A stretch of DNA of 64,000 nt. Origin: Sphingomonas sp. Leaf9 (lineage in GTDB: Bacteria > Pseudomonadota > Alphaproteobacteria > Sphingomonadales > Sphingomonadaceae). Shown here one piece after another: positions 63,726-64,000 of this stretch; within the stretch, counting starts at the first letter, position 1; each line of letters starts with the position of its first letter. The stretch spans positions 186,001 to 250,000 of the forward strand of contig NZ_LMKC01000004.1 in NCBI RefSeq assembly GCF_001421355.1, given 5' to 3'. The translations under genes and the position numbers were made by a program. The notes under the pieces are model-generated. The model saw nothing but the letters and a program-made list of their open reading frames with translations. It ran no database searches and had not been told where the DNA came from.

Positions 63726-63824
63726 AGACGATGTTTACCTAGCCGTTTTAGCCGATGTTCAACCGCGTTCGCGTATGACCGCGCAAGAAGGTTTCAGGGG
63801 AATTTCCCCGGCTCGAGGTCCAGT

Positions 63825-64000
63825 ATGATTGAGAACCACAAGATCCGTCCGGCAAAAGTGATCGGTCCGCTCGGCGAGCCGCTGACGCTCGATTCGCTGC
63901 CGCCGCCCGAAACGACCCGTTGGGTCGTGCGTCGCAAGGCGGAAGTGGTCGCGGCGGTCAATGGCGGCCTGCTGAGCGTGGACGACGTGTGCCAGCGCTA
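63825..64000 (+). CDS. sciP: SciP-type (DUF1153) CtrA-inhibitor homologue, N-terminal part
   Basis: 58 codons are seen before the window ends. MIENHKIRPAKVIGPLGEPL, TLDSLPPPETTRWVVRRKAE and GGLLSVDDVCQRY are the DUF1153 signature. In Caulobacter SciP binds CtrA and blocks its activation of cell-cycle and flagellar genes. The stretch beyond RRKAEVV is a helix-turn-helix. The missing C-terminus should add about 30-40 residues. The leader (63726-63824) has AT-rich stretches that could hold the promoter, but no exact CtrA box. Confidence 0.9.
   Translation, partial: MIENHKIRPAKVIGPLGEPLTLDSLPPPETTRWVVRRKAEVVAAVNGGLLSVDDVCQR

Noticed and set aside
63726..63824. CtrA box (TTAA-N7-TTAA) before sciP
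   Set aside because: The region has TTTACC and TTTAGCC but no pair matching the consensus and spacing.

Overview
The window is 64 kb of visibly GC-rich chromosome from an alphaproteobacterium, most probably a sphingomonad (Sphingomonas or a close relative). This rests on a CpaF pilus ATPase at the left edge, a very large TonB-dependent receptor ending in an aromatic residue, a CrtZ carotenoid hydroxylase, a rib cluster whose RibB carries a dead GTP-cyclohydrolase domain, an FtsEX-YdcF-PlsC block divergent from a zinc-ribbon protein, and a SciP-type (DUF1153) CtrA modulator at the right edge. Almost everything is core metabolism and envelope biology. I see no transposase, integrase, prophage or CRISPR array.

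Left part (1-9.3 kb): end of cpaF, a secreted retropepsin-like protein with a PDZ domain, a methyltransferase, then a polyhydroxyalkanoate block (phaR divergent from a PhaC-like hydrolase, followed by the thiolase phaA) and a lone TonB receptor with its own terminator. 9.3-18.7 kb is one long co-directional run: proA, a ParD/ParE-like toxin-antitoxin pair, nadD, rsfS, rlmH, an EnvC-like activator, a chemoreceptor, ctpA, dsbB, coq7 and a small secreted protein, with many ATGA or TGATG overlaps. 18.9-35.8 kb holds hom, a 2-oxoglutarate oxygenase, a Bcr-type exporter, a coupled acidic-protein/lipoprotein/thioesterase trio, an RND efflux pair behind a palindromic operator, DUF445, PdeM, the zinc-ribbon protein and ftsE-ftsX-ydcF-plsC.

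35.8-44.2 kb: a small AT-rich islet with a broken tRNA-like gene and a 59-residue membrane protein, malate synthase G, a LysR regulator, and the tyrosine/homogentisate operon hppD-hmgA-Rieske, then a patatin and a PEBP-family protein. 44.3-48.6 kb is a leftward tonB-(115 aa)-ribD-ribE-ribB-ribH run. 48.7-51.4 kb has gltX and prs, each followed directly at its stop codon by a large nested-palindrome element. 51.4-55.3 kb has an Mpo1-like protein, a lower-GC three-gene cassette of unknown function beside a truncated gene end, a TSUP transporter and crtZ. 55.4-64 kb carries sucC, etfB-etfA, an M19 dipeptidase, a HAD phosphatase with dapD, mnmA, and the start of sciP.

The most unusual material is intergenic. 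Three palindromic repeat families were found by eye. In two of them the short internal stems differ completely between copies yet remain self-complementary, so the fold is kept while the sequence is not. The other points of interest are the tRNA-like relic with its small membrane ORF, the 52.0-53.5 kb cassette, and the toxin-antitoxin pair translationally fused into the proA-nadD operon. All calls come from reading sequence; no database search was possible.
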